Source: Acephala macrosclerotiorum
Lineage: Eukaryota > Ascomycota > Leotiomycetes > Helotiales > Mollisiaceae
DNA: 64,000 nucleotides
Assembly: GCA_014904845.1 (NCBI GenBank)
Contig: MU119220.1
Location: 310,001-374,000 of the forward strand
Direction: 5' to 3'
This document shows positions 1 through 10,890 of this stretch, piece after piece (position 1 is the stretch's first letter; the number at the start of each line of letters is the position of its first letter). A program made the position numbers and the translations under genes. The notes beneath the pieces were generated by a model. It saw nothing but the letters and a program-made list of their open reading frames with translations. It was not told where the DNA came from and did no database searches.

Positions 1-592
1 CCACAGGCCGCGAATCCCACCTCGCCTGCCAAATCGCAGTCCCCTCATCAATTGGCACAATTGGTAAGGATGTCGGTCTCCATGAGAAAGGCAGCTTCGT
101 CCTCTCAGTCAAGAACCCTAATGCTCCCGGTCCCCCATATGTTACTCTCGATAACCCCGTCCAGTATCCGGAGTCTATTCAAAAGAAGTTCCGCAACTTG
201 AGATGGGCCCCACTCGAACCTGGGATGCTTGATTATGATAGGACTCAAATCTTGTTTATTGGTGAGGGAATGGGTGAGTTCGGTAAGGCGGTTGAGGAAC
301 AGGAGAAGGATAAAAAGGATCCGGAGAAGGAGAATCCAAGTGAGGAGATGGAACAGTGAGTTACCTATCTCTTAGGTTTTCCCTCTCAAAATACGATTCA
401 AGTGGTTATGAGGTTGTATCACCCCCACCGAACTCAAACTACTCTTCTTATAACAGAGAGGGCATGCTAATTTCCTACAGGCTCGAGGAGGAAGATGATG
501 CTAGAGTTGAGAAGTTGAAGGAGGATGATTCTGTTTTTGCGGATCTAGGTTTGAGCGCCAAGGAGTATCATCGTTTGCAGGTGACTTGGTAA
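1..592 (+). CDS. Conserved fungal protein of unknown function, C-terminal part (cut by window edge)
   Basis: Open from the window edge in frame 3. It holds a Gly/Pro-rich globular-looking stretch (GKDVGLHEKGSF, NPNAPGPPYV, IGEGMGEFGKAV) and then a Lys/Glu-rich charged tail. A likely intron lies at 356-480: donor GTGAGT, branch-like GCTAAT, acceptor CTACAG. Splicing it joins the charged tail to a second acidic exon that ends at the TAA at 590-592. If the intron is retained, the protein stops at 357-359. I recognise no catalytic motif and the family is unknown to me. The start and upstream exons lie outside the window. A further 32-bp GT-AG candidate at 581-612 is too short for a fungal intron, so I did not use it. 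Confidence 0.6.
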
Positions 593-1383
593 ATCCGATT
601 TTTGATATGCAGAAATCATGGTTATGATGATTTCACGCGTTATTGGGATGATGATTGGGGTGGGACCGAGAGTTGCATTTCTGCACTTAGTGGGTCTCGA
701 TACGGCGTTGACGAGCATACCAAAAATGGGTTATGGAGTTTGCTTTGGGCCTTGGCTAGGAGATAGGAAAACTTTCAGACGAAGCTTGCAGAACTTGCTG
801 GCATATGGGAATGGATAACTCCGAAATGGCTGCCGCAGAAATATCACTACAATACTCGTGCAATAGTCCGTATACGTTTCGTGAGAGAGGACTCTGATCA
901 TTTGAACATGCATAACTGTTTTGCTTTTTCATCTTCCTCGAAGTGTAGGCTAAGATTTTGATACCGTAATTGTTCTACCACTCTTGATTTTGATAGCAAG
1001 ATTGCAACGACGTACTTCGTGGAGATGGCTTCGATGGATTCAACATTCTATTTTACCTCTTCATCCCCTCCACGGGGAGGCTGAGATTTTGATACCGAGC
1101 TATTATTCTGTGGCACTTGATTTGATTGAGAGATTGCAACGACGTAAATACAGAAATATAGATAGCTCACGCTTAAATTGGGATATTTCCAATAAAATAA
1201 GAATCTTGCTTGTTGGAAAAGAAGTCCTCCATCTCTATATTTCATTCTGGGTTGGAAAGTCTTCTGCCAGCGATTGCATCAGTGACCGTTTTAATTCGTC
1301 TCAAATCACCTCTCCAAAATAGCCCGTCCAGTTTATATTTCGGCCTATTTCAAAAGCAACTTCACACAGTCAAGAAAGGTACT
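593..1383. other. Convergent intergenic region, no gene seen
   Basis: This lies between the 3' ends of the + strand gene and the - strand kinase gene. Only short ORFs occur, with no splice pattern or recognisable motif. A short imperfect direct repeat appears: 'gattgcaacgacgta' near 1002 and again near 1133, with 'ctgagattttgataccg' and 'taagattttgataccg' near 1080 and 950. This suggests an old local duplication of about 130 bp. Confidence 0.4.
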
Positions 1384-4300
1384 TCATGGACCCGACCTCG
1401 TATCTGACGGTGGAGGGCTAGATAGATACTCACTGTCTAGCTGGGATTTCTCCATCATGTACTCCAGTAGATGTTGAAGGGCATCTGCAGAGATACGACA
1501 TTTCGGATCAATAGCCAGCATATCTCTCTCTATCAGGTGCAAGAAATCACGCATGAGCGGAGAGCACGTTGGTTCCCTGCGGAGGACTCTGATCCAAACT
1601 TTGACGCTTGTTCGAAGTGCGGCACGCCGAGAGCCGTTGAAAGTTTTTATGTCAAAGAACGAATCCATCACTTCGTCTCCTGGATCGTGTCGTGTTCTGA
1701 ATTTGGGAAATCGTCCTAGATAATCAGAACCCACGAGATACCACATGATGAATTCAAGGAATACACAGCCGAGGCTCCATATGTCATATGCGCGTGAAAT
1801 GGTATGACCCAGCTCCAGTTCAGGAGGTGCATATGCAAGCGTGCCTCCAATGGACCTGGGGTCGACTGCAGATCGTGACACAGAATGGTGGATTTTCGAG
1901 AGTCCAAAATCAGCGATTACGAGCTTGCCCATGTCATCGTTCAGCGAATCTGTCGAGCTGTCTCCTGGATTATTCTTGAACCAGAGGATGTTTTCAGGCT
2001 TGATGTCGCCGTGCCGCCCATATCTTCTTTCTTTCGATAGAGCCGAGGTGTCGTCAGCCGAATCTGCAGTCTGTGAGTCATGAAGAAAACTCAGGGCATC
2101 TGCAAGGGCTTTGCATTCTCCCAGCATCCATTCAGCTGTTTCGTTACAGTGTTTGGGGTATGGATTATGTTGCCAAAAAGTTCGAAGATTTCCATCCGCG
2201 CAGGGAAATATAAGGTGATACAGCTCATCCTTTCTGTAGGTGGCAAGAAGTCGGACAAGATGTGGGTGGTGGTATTGACTAAGCGATTTCAACACAGAAA
2301 CCTCTTTTTCGAAGTCATCCTGCTTATTGGATCGAAGCTGCTTTATGGCGCAGGGAAGTTCATGCTTTAATCATGTTAGTAAGAACCTGTTTTACCGAGC
2401 TGGGGTATATCGTACCTTGATTTGCATTGTGTCAAAAGTAAGATGAGCAGGGTGAATCTTCACCTTCCATACCTTTCCATAACCGCCTTGGGAGCTCTTA
2501 AATCCCGGGTCCAGAATGAATGGAAGCCTACATTGGTCATCGAATTCGTAATGGGGAATTGTTTTCCCAAACCGGAATACAGGCGCTGTAAGTGCCCATT
2601 GATCTCGGTAGAAACCTACTACGTCTCGTTTGCTCCAGGCCTTCATGATATCGAAGGCGCTGGATTTGGCAGTGTGGATTCCATCCGAGTTCAGTTGCTG
2701 GACTTTCGAATCCGCAAGCGGCAATTGATCATCCTTTATATTGGCTGAAACAAATTTGAGTATCTCATCACTCTTCCCGATCAATACCAAAATGGCGAAC
2801 ACCTTTCGGTAATTCCCAAAAATTGTGTCAAGCATAATTTTATGTGATTTCAGCCTAACATCATCTAAGGTGTCCAATGGCGTCTGAGAATGAATTTCTT
2901 GGTGGATCCGTTCCTTCGTAATGATCTCCTGGAGAGCGCTTTCTGGTATAAAATACTCATCGGCTTTGGAAGACCATTGAACTCTTGCGTCGAACAGCAT
3001 ATCTCCTAAAGATTTTCCGAATTCTGATTGCTTTGGTACTACCAAGAAAACTTTGCGCTTCTGTGAGGTTTTGGGGGAATGCTTCAATTCCCGGCTAGGA
3101 GGTTTGATATCCTTTGCCGTGTCTGAACACGAATCGTCGGCTTGAGAGTGAATTTTCAGCCTTCGTGGAAGATATGTCGGCTCCTGAGGTAGCAAGTTGC
3201 TCGTCTCTTCCAGCTTGCTGGGCATCACGGCAAATATGTCTGATAGCGCATCCATTTCCAGCGAATTGCTGCTTCCTTGCCCAGGGCTGGGGCCTGGTTC
3301 ACTAATATTTCTCTCGCTGGGGCGATTGGAAGAGTTGCCGGATGTGCCCCCATGATGGAAGTAGTCGCCACTGACGTTTGAGCGGTGTTCGTTTGCTTGC
3401 CCCTCATCTTGCGCAGGTAGACCTGGGGGAGAGGATAGGTTGGCACATGTACCGGTTTCAAAGTAGTGGGCAAGATGCTCGATTCTATCGCGCCAAGATG
3501 TGAATTGATATTGCTGACAAAAGACACATTGTCGAGGGAAATTTGAGTTTACTGAAGCATGGTTGCGAGCCACGAACTCCGTGCAGGGAAACCCAGTATG
3601 TATTTCCTTGCAATGGTCACTCAAGCGCTCCCTTCGACTGAATATAACGTCCCAGCCAAATGATTTCTCATGACAGGCACCTCTGTCGTGCTGTCTTGGA
3701 TGCATCGTTGCCACGTGATCCTCATCCGGTTCCCAAGCCTCGCAATACGTACATTTCAGGATCCCATTGATCGAAGTGAAATGTCCCATATCGCAAAACC
3801 AGACCTTTTGCGGATACGTTAGCTCTTCGTGCCTCTTCCAAGAATCCCTGCGCGTAAAGCGTTGGCCGCACCCAAGCGTGCAGACATATTTCCCGTGGGG
3901 CTGGGAGGAGCGGTTGTATGCAGGGCACTTCGTTGGATTTTCTGCTACCCAGCGAACTAATTCCTCCATTTTAGATGTTGTGATAGAAAGGAGAGTGGGC
4001 GGATTGGGTGGGTCCGACTTGGGGGTCTCGGCGGCTAATACGCTTGGTTGCGACTCCTCATGAGCATTGAAGATTTGAGGAATATTATTACTGAGTCTCT
4101 GACCAAAAATGCCTCTGATAATTTCAGCGCTAACATGTGCAGCCCCGGCAAGTGACCCAATGTCTTCCGCGGATGGGAATTGGCGGGGATACTGTTCAAT
4201 CCAGCATCGGACGAAAGCGACAGCTGCAGGTGGGACTTCCTGTGCAGAACGATTTCCAAAGCCTGAGCCCCTCTGCTCTGGAGCATGATCGAGGTATACA

Positions 4301-4869
4301 TTTGAAGCCGTCGATAGAGGTGCTGATCTATGACCAAATTCACGAGCGCCCAGCGGAAGCTGAGACTGGTCATAGAACGGGGGACTCGAAAAAGACGATT
4401 GCGCTTGTATACTGGAAGGGTTTTGTTCTATGGACAAGAAAGAGTTTCGTGCTTGGTTCTTGCACAGAAGTCAGCGGATGGCATGAACTGGCAAGGAACG
4501 ACATCTTACAAGTCCTAGGAAAGAGCTAGGTAAACCAGCAACAGCATTGTCCTCTAGCCCACCTAGGTGTTGGAAGGCACCCTCGGAGTAAGTATTCAAT
4601 GACTGCTGAACTCCGAGCTCTGGGTATGCAGATTGAGGCTGGGGTCCCTCAACAGGAAAGAAAGAATTGATAGTCGGATCAAATTGCTCGATATTTGACG
4701 CAACCCCGCGATGCAGCTGTGCTCTATCATCCGCACTCAAGGAGCTATAAGCAGAATCAGGGTAATTGGTAGAAGGCATAGAGACATTGTCATTATCCTC
4801 CAGGAACATGTATGCACTCTCGTCGTTCATGGATATCCCAGTCGTTTGCGACATAGAGGTCCAGTCCAT
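1384..4869 (-). CDS. Protein kinase fused to an N-terminal C2H2 zinc-finger region (1,127 aa, 3 exons)
   Basis: Exons are 4869-4510, 4458-2416 and 2364-1384. Both introns are 51 bp and phase 0 (GTAAGA...GCAAG; GTACGA, branch TTACTAAC, ...AAAG). The N-terminal 120 residues are Ser/Asn-rich. Around 200-240 is a KN-homeobox-like stretch (W..QYPRQFPSAEDI..LA). Around 310-335 is a fungal C2H2 motif (CTLGCGQRFTRRDSWKRH), followed by further Cys/His pairs to about 450, then a disordered linker. The kinase domain spans about 770-1105: Gly loop GGYGKVW (778-784), β3 lysine in AIK (809), HGDIKPEN (919-926), DFG (953), APPE (980-983), DIWSLG (995). The catalytic loop reads HGD, not HRD, so it is a non-RD kinase. 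All other catalytic residues are present, so it is probably an active Ser/Thr kinase. Its substrate is unknown; the zinc fingers suggest nuclear or nucleic-acid association (inference). The ATG at 4869 is the first in frame. Confidence 0.85.
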
Positions 4870-5413
4870 AATTCGAAGGTATATTGATGGTAGGGGATGT
4901 TGGGAACTTCATGAAGGACGACTCCATATCTGGAGGCAGATCACATTGACCTCGCATGTTGGAATGCGTATCCTGATTCGCTGCCTCTTCACAGTGGCCC
5001 GGTTGTTGGCACGTATTGTTGCACATTTCCAATGAGGGTGAAATGGGTGTTGTGTTGGCGAAGTTGGTGGAGTTGGTGGAGTGGCTGATGCTGCTCAGCC
5101 ACATCACCCAGTCAAGGTCGGCGGGTAGCTGATGGTCCACCAAAAGAATTATCTATGAGAGACTGTGCTGTCAGGTGGAGGAGGTGTTTGAGGATGAGCT
5201 TGGTTTTGCCTGAGAGGTGTGATATATGGGGAAGGAAAACCATAATCTGGTGGATATGGTGGTAGAAGGTGGGCAATATGGACTTCCCCAAGAGATTCGC
5301 AGAGAGGTATTTATATACTGGTTCTCGAATCTTGAGGAAACTATCTTGAACACAGAGACTTAATTCCTCCTTTCATTAGAAGATTCGAAAATTGAAGAAT
5401 AGCAGATTCAAAC

Positions 5414-6078
5414 ATGACTTCCGCTGGCAACCCTACGAACGCCTCCATCACATGGCGCATTACCATTCAATCACTAGGAGGTAACCTTTACATGCACAAT
5501 GTAAAGTTTGGCATTAATGATTCGGGCTCAGCCATCATGGAGAAGATCCATCGAGAATACGATTATGTAAAGTCGCAGCCGCCATATCATATCTGGGACC
5601 GCCTCCTGATCTTTTGGCGACCTGTTCTTGAGACTGCAACGCTGTCCACGGTAAGCAGAATCTTTCAATTATGCAAATGAAGCTGAGTTTCTTGTCATAG
5701 AATAGTTCCTCGGATCTGCAAGCCAAGCAAGAGATTCGTCAAGTCTTTGTTACGCACCAAAAACTTGACCTTGAGCTCACAGCGGCATTCCTCAATCCCA
5801 ATTTGCTATCTGATGCTGGAGATTTTGCACGAGCAAATAATCGATTTTCTCTGGAACCACGAGCTGGGCGGCTTGAAAAAGATACCTTGGTAGTTGGACT
5901 TCAGATGAATTGGCTTGGACTTTTCTCCTTGATCTTAGCAAATGTCATTGTCTGCTTTGGTGTTGGAATCTTAGTGGGCTTCGTGACGAAAAGGGTTGAT
6001 CTTGGAATTGCTTTTACCTCTGGTGTTGCTGGTGTTCTGGCATGTGTCCAAGCAATTTTATATCGTGTTTGCACTTAA
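5414..6078 (+). CDS. Small two-TM membrane protein of unknown function (204 aa, 2 exons)
   Basis: Exon 1 is 5414-5650 and exon 2 is 5701-6078. The 50-bp intron has donor GTAAGC and acceptor CATAG and is phase 0. The soluble N-terminal half (about 140 aa) contains a tryptophan-rich stretch and a Gln/Leu-rich region. Two hydrophobic segments close the protein: WLGLFSLILANVIVCFGVGI and then, after a short charged hairpin (TKRVD), LGIAFTSGVAGVLACVQAIL. This looks like a C-terminal membrane hairpin with a cytosolic domain (inference). It is transcribed divergently from the kinase gene, with about 540 bp between the start codons. I recognise no family. The start is the only ATG giving the full frame. 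Confidence 0.7.
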
Positions 6079-6855
6079 TCACAAGCACTTATACAGGAGT
6101 GGCACAAATATATGCTTGTCAGGGGTCTCTTTGAGCTCCAATCGTGTCTAGTCAACAAGTGAGAAAGATTGAGTTGGACTATTTTCAAGTCAATGCAACG
6201 CCATGATAATGTTGTATTGCTTCAAGAGCCCCACTAGTGCACTTCTGTTGTTCTTCAAATTATCTCAGACTTACAAGTGACGTGTAGTCATGGGACTTTT
6301 TTTTGCAAAGCCCTAACCGAATCACTTTCATGATTTCATCCATGGTGGATGAGATCATGTACGTCAATCACATCTAAACGAGTCGAGGAAACTTTTTCGA
6401 CTCCCTATCCCAGTCCAGATATGGATTTTGAGTTCGTTGCTGCTGTTGAGGTCATTCTTTTTTGAAAGTCTAAGCAGGAAATGTGGGGTAAATCCAAAAG
6501 GGCTTACGCGAAGCGGGGCGAGAAAACAACAAAGTAGCAGTTGTTCATTTCCAATGATTATGAACATATGCTCTAGCTTTCTGTTGAATTAAACTGGACC
6601 TGGAACTAGTAATGATTTTCTTTAGCTTTGAGTTTCCAAGATTTTCATACGGAAAATACAGCAGGTCTCTAATTCTCCGGGTTTTGTTCCATCTCTCATT
6701 GACCCGAGAGCGAAACAAAAAAAATCGTGCTAACACCTATCAAGAAAAATCTTTCCCAGCAGCCCGATGAGACGGAAAGCTCATCCCGGAGTCGTCGGGT
6801 AGCAGGGAGAGTGAAAAAAGGAAGTTGCAATTGGCTGACCAGACAGACCAGGTTC
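6079..6855. other. Intergenic, no gene seen
   Basis: Only short unrelated ORFs. The reading 'gcgaaacaaaaaaaatcg' and scattered A/T runs look like mild decay rather than coding DNA. Confidence 0.3.
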
Positions 6856-7505
6856 CTACTGGTAGATACCTAAAGGCTGAAGCATTAAACGTCTCAAGTT
6901 GATCATATTTATTTTTGTTTCGACTATATACATTTGAATCCTTGAAAGATCTGAAGATCTGTCGATCATCTGGTACTCGGATTGAATTGCTAGGATCTTG
7001 CGCAGGAAGACTGCTTTTTTGTTCCGCCTTTCCCGAGAATGATGATTACACAACAGCGACAAATTGAATATCACCTCGGCGATTCGATCTTGGGGTATCA
7101 ATGAATGGAAGCTGTCTGACTTGAATCCTCCTGAGATGCGTCATCATGCATTAGCCGGGAGAGATATGATAGATACCTCGGCGACTTCGTTGCAGGGGGA
7201 CCAACCGCAGTTGTATGCTGAATTTGAGTATCTATCATGAGATTCATCAATGCAGAATCCTCAAGTACTCCGCTGAGGGATATCTGAGAATATAGTAGAT
7301 GCCTCGGATGCTTTCTGATCTCTTTCTTGATCCATCTCATATAGAATGTTCCACGAGTAATGACTTCCAACTGGAAGATCAGTACCCAGCTGTCCTGGAA
7401 CCATAGCTGCCGAGAGTTGCAAGTGGGGTCTCTGATATGACGGCTGATTTGCAACATGCTGTCAAGGCTTGTCCGCAGCAGAGATTGTTCTGTTGGGGTA
7501 TTCAC
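6856..7505 (-). pseudogene. Possible broken small gene
   Basis: Two consecutive open stretches on the minus strand overlap by 4 bp. The first (7505-7098, 135 codons) ends in TGA and the second (7101-6856, 81 codons) continues one frame over. The junction has no usable GT...AG, so a 1-bp frameshift in an older reading frame is the simplest explanation if it ever coded. Codon composition is plausible and there is no recognisable domain. The first stretch has no early ATG; the first in frame is about 16 codons in. It could equally be chance open frame. Confidence 0.2.
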
Positions 7506-7559
7506 AGGGCGGTAAGTTTGCTGTGTTACTGTTTTGTTTCATGATAGAATAAAGGGATA

Positions 7560-7760
7560 GAACCGATTGGCAAATTGGTACAGCTGAGTATGTAAGTAGT
7601 GCACTTGGTAGTAATTGAGGTCGGGCTTTGGGAAATGCTAAAACTCCTGCTGTTGATTTCGCGGCTTATGGATCGCACGTCGTAGCTGGCGTTACAGTGA
7701 GTCTACCATCTTGACTTTTCTTATTGTCATAATCTTTGAGATAAAATAATTAATAATAGA
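7560..7760 (+). other. Short coding-like fragment, unidentified
   Basis: A stretch around 7590-7700 reads openly except for one TGA. Residues such as TPAVDFAAYGSHVVAGVT have protein-like composition, and it ends at a plausible donor (GTGAGT at about 7697). It may be a relic exon. I do not recognise it. Confidence 0.2.
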
Positions 7761-8063
7761 TATTCTGGTACATACGGGTGATCCACACTTCATCACTTCC
7801 GAGACAGCCTTCCATGTCGGGACTCACAGATAGAGGCATTCGCTGGAACTCGTCCTACGCTATAGTGCGACGCACTTTAGAGCTTCGTCCCGCTCTCAAT
7901 TTATATACTGCTTAACTCTCTATCTCGAAGGAGGTCTACGAGAAAGAAGCATTCGAGTAAGACTATAAGAGTACCTATTACCTAAGGAATAGGATATATT
8001 AGAAATTATTAAAGAAGAACTCAAGCTAATATTTAAGATTATAAAAGGCCTAGAAGGTAATAC

Positions 8064-8334
8064 TGTTGCAGCTAGGTCACGTGTACATCACGTGCCACCG
8101 CCTTAGCTGTATCCGCCAGGGCTCTTCAGTGACAGCTTCAGCTGTCTCAGCCAGGGCTGTTTGGTGACCGGATCCGGATGATTGACTCATCTGCTCTACT
8201 ACAGTTGAGTGCCTATAAAAGGCCTCTTCCTTCGTGTGCTTTATAGTTCATTCTTCAGATTCTTTGAATACAATCTCAGTTGCACCAGTCCTTTCCGTAC
8301 TCACCCATATGCCTGCTTGTCCTCCATGACAACA
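8064..8334 (+). mobile_element. Solo LTR (271 bp) with perfect target duplication
   Basis: It begins TGTTG and ends CAACA, and is flanked by the identical 5-bp sequence AATAC at 8059-8063 and 8335-8339. It holds a TATA box (CTATAAAAGG near 8211) and two CACGTG motifs (8078-8083, 8089-8094). Base composition is normal, with no RIP decay, unlike its AT-shifted hAT host, so it is young. Only one LTR is present, so the element was probably lost by LTR-LTR recombination. The superfamily is not determined. Confidence 0.85.
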
Positions 8335-8423
8335 AATACAAATATAAAAGAAGAACCAGGGAAAGAGTTATAAGGGGCTCTATAGGAGGCGCTTCTAATA
8401 TTTGAATTTCTATTAAGTTACTT

Positions 8424-8552
8424 TGTTACGGGAAACCATCCACATTCACGTGTTACGCACGTGACCTCCACTGTCTATATATAGTCGAGCTCTCCATCTA
8501 ATGGATCATGAATCTTCATCTATATTACACACATCTACTCACTTTTGTGATA
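8424..8552 (+). mobile_element. Small LTR-like insertion (129 bp) with target duplication
   Basis: It starts TGTTACGGG and ends GTGATA (consistent with an original GTAACA end). It is flanked by TACTT at 8419-8423 and 8553-8557. Removing it restores the hAT reading frame. It contains TATATATAG and two CACGTG motifs (8447-8452, 8458-8463). It could be a short solo LTR or a TRIM-type derivative. Confidence 0.65.
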
Positions 8553-8750
8553 TACTTCGAGCGTTTTAAAAAGAAAGCTAAAAGTAATAGGTTTACGAGC
8601 AATACGCGTATTTAAAACTTTATTATACTAGCTTAGAATTGCCTTAAAGATTATAAGAAGAAGATAGACGTTTTAATAGTTTAGATAGCTTTAATTATAT
8701 TATACTATCGATAAAAGTGGAAGTTCTTTAAGGAGAAGTAGGCAGACAAG

Positions 8751-8932
8751 TGTGACGGTTCCGCCAGGACGTGGCTGAAACGCCGATATCACGTGTTCAG
8801 CGCATCGGTGTTTCAGGCTGTAGAATATAGAGGGCGACTCCCGTCCGCCACTGTCGCCTTTCTTCTGTATCTATTGTTCTAAGAATGAAGAGTACTGTCC
8901 TGACATCGTCTGTCTTGAGTGCCTCCGTCACA
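8751..8932 (+). mobile_element. LTR-like segment (182 bp)
   Basis: It is bounded by the perfect 8-bp inverted termini TGTGACGG and CCGTCACA and contains CACGTG at 8790-8795. Composition is normal. Flanks are ACAAG on the left and GTTTA on the right, so there is no target duplication. The hAT homology stops here, so it may be one LTR of a truncated element. Confidence 0.55.
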
Positions 8933-9415
8933 GTTTAGGAGGGAGGCACGAGGGCATATTCTTCTTGGAAAGAGCCAGGGCCACGTCATATTGTAAGAAG
9001 AATCTGCCTTGGGATTAAATAATATATTTTTGGGAGAATTCTGTTTGGGTTCCTAAGGAGCCGGCTTGGTCCCTCTAAACATAGCTATGTAGAGTTGACA
9101 ACTTTCGCACGGTAGAACCGAATAGTAAATAAATTATAATTGGTCACTAGAAGAGAGAGCAGGAACGTGACTGAGCAACCTGAGCAGAGGGTGAGGCGAG
9201 GGTGAGTAGCGCCTGAGCAGAGCGGCGATGTTGACTAACCGCATACAAAGAGAATTTGAAGAAATGTCGTCTGAGATTACCCGAGGATTCAAACATATCA
9301 ATATGCAACATTTCCCCCTACTATCGCGTAACTGCCTACGACTGTCATCCCGTTGGCCGCTGTGCCCCACAATAAAGGTCCTCCAGCTGAAAAGGTCCTC
9401 CAGCTGAAATATGGG
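8933..9415. other. Unassigned region next to the LTR-like segment
   Basis: No coding signal. Composition is normal to slightly AT-rich. Near 9379-9406 the 17-bp string 'aggtcctccagctgaaa' occurs twice in tandem. Confidence 0.3.
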
Positions 9416-9680
9416 CTAACTGTTTAAGGCATTAGCTTCTAACGTCCCAGGCTAGCTTCTCTTGTGAATCTCAACTTCTCTTCTTGACAATCCAACTTCC
9501 GTCCAACCTTCAACTCTAATCTCCAACTCCAACCACAGCAATTTTTCAAAAAAAAAAAAACAGCAGTAGAATCGACAGTAGAAATGGTACGTATTCTAAT
9601 TCTTTGACTGGAACAACTCTTCAAACTCTCAAATCCTTTGCTAACGTTCACTACTTTGTCTACCTATATACGTTTTCCAG
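9416..9680 (+). other. Orphan gene start: pyrimidine-rich leader, ATG and first intron, body replaced by repeats
   Basis: A C/T- and CAA-rich leader (about 9440-9560) leads to an ATG at 9584-9586. This is followed directly by a textbook intron at 9587-9680: donor GTACGT, branch TTTGCTAAC near 9640, acceptor TTCCAG. An ATG split immediately from its gene body by an intron is common in fungal ribosomal-protein-type genes. The sequence after the acceptor is the first tandem-repeat copy and stops after seven codons. This looks like a gene 5' end cut off by the repeat junction. The original gene cannot be named. Confidence 0.4.
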
Positions 9681-9681
9681 A

Positions 9682-10300
9682 TAGTGCTCCACGAAAGCTG
9701 AGTCTCTGGCTACCCATGCCTTCTGCTACCCGATTTATATGGAGACCGACATCCGTTAGAGCTTAGTTGCTCTCATCTACTTGCCGAAGCTACAAGTAGT
9801 GTTTCACGAAAGCTGAGTCTCTGGCTTTCGATGCATTCTACCACACGACTCATATAGAGATCGACATTCATCGGAGCTTGATACCCTTTACACAACCGCT
9901 TTGTGTCTATCAAGCCTGACGGCGTTTGACGGAAGCTGAGTTTCTGCCTTTCGATGCATTCTACCAACGATTTGTATGGAGAACGACATCCGTTAGAGCC
10001 CAGCCTCCCTCACATAATCGCTTTGTGTCTATTAAGTTTATAACAGCGCTTGACGGAAGCTGAGTCTCTGGCTTTGGATGCATTCTACTATACACTTTGT
10101 ATAAAATTCTGCATTCATTAGAGCTGGATCTCCGACATACGACCGCTTTGTGTCTATCAAGTCTGCAAACAGCACTTTACGAAAGCTGAGTCTTCGGCTT
10201 TCTATGCAGTTTGCCACATGATTTGTATAGCGCTCGATATTTGCTATAGATTGAATTTTCTCATATGACCGCTTTCTTTTCTATCAATTTCCCAAGCAAC
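9682..10300. repeat. Tandem array, five diverged copies of a ~113-126 bp unit
   Basis: Copies begin near 9682, 9795, 9919, 10044 and 10170. Conserved blocks are 'GAAAGCTGAGTCTCTGGC', 'GATGCATTCTACCA' and 'CGCTTTGTGTCTATCAAG'. On the minus strand two units read openly as a repeated peptide (VECIESQRLSFRETL); later copies contain stops. A RIP-mutated copy in the same orientation lies at 34519-34640, on the far side of the AT-rich block. The function is unknown. Confidence 0.85.
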
Positions 10301-10769
10301 GCAATGCTAAACCTGATGGTTTAGATTGTTCGAGTCCCGACATACGAAATGTAGAAGTTCGAAGTCGCCATCTGTCGAAACTAGTCTTTAAGGCTTTTTC
10401 TTTCTATATCGGCCATTTCCCATGTCGACTACTTCGCTTAACTTTTACCACTTTATTTTAAACTGTTATAACTTTTTTATTTTTTAATTATTATACAATT
10501 TATTGTAGAGATACTATTTTTAGACAAATTAAAATTTTTTGTTTCAATTTAATGATTTTTAATTTCAATTTGAGTTTTTTCAATATATTTAATATTCGTA
10601 AATTTAAAATTTGAATTGATTTTCATTTTACGCTATTTTTTAGACTTTAATTATTTTATTTTAGTTTTCTATTGTTTGATTCGAAAATTTTATTAAGTAA
10701 TAATAAAAAAAAATTTATTTAAACTTTTTACGATTTTTCGAAATAATATTTTATTGAGAAAATAATATG

Positions 10770-10890
10770 TATAATGAAAAATATTTTATTTTGTAAGATT
10801 ACAATATAAAAATTAAACTCGATAAATTATATTAAATTAAATTAGATTGTATTATCTGATTTCGAGTCTTTTTACGTAATAAAATATTCT
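10770..10890. repeat. Left copy of a 120-bp direct repeat (pair at 32923-33040)
   Basis: This stretch, including 'TATTTTATTTTGTAA', 'ATTACAATATAA' and 'TTTTTACGTAATA', recurs in the same orientation at 32923-33040 with differences that are mainly C/T and G/A. The pair encloses both copia elements. It may be the LTRs of an older host element, or two copies of one dispersed element. Confidence 0.55.

Larger units (their letters stand above)
7800..8750 (+). mobile_element. Degraded hAT-family transposase, split by insertions
   Basis: Around 7840-7915 the + frame gives IRWNSSYAIVRRTLELRPAL, which matches the hAT core signature RWNSTYxMLxRAL. Near 7990-8060 a frame with stops resembles the acidic helical segment ending in KGLEGN, and near 8370-8420 another resembles GALWEALxxFEFLLSYF. 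Near 8685-8740 a YKWKFF-type block resembles the conserved LHP..KW.YFE motif. Taking out the two inserts at 8064-8334 and 8424-8552, with one copy of each target duplication, keeps this frame continuous. That is direct evidence that the inserts came after the transposase. Internal TAG/TAA codons, mostly where CAG or TGG would be expected, make it dead. Both ends are ill-defined and I found no terminal inverted repeats. Confidence 0.7.

Noticed and set aside
4793..5143. 116-codon minus-strand ORF overlapping the start of the kinase gene
   Set aside because: It is in another frame and no GT...AG pair joins it to the kinase exon. Probably leader sequence, though an alternative first exon cannot be fully excluded.
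10295..10350. tRNA-like phrase (TTGTTCGAGTCCC resembling a T-arm)
   Set aside because: No matching acceptor stem or complete cloverleaf around it, and it is the tail of the last tandem-repeat copy.
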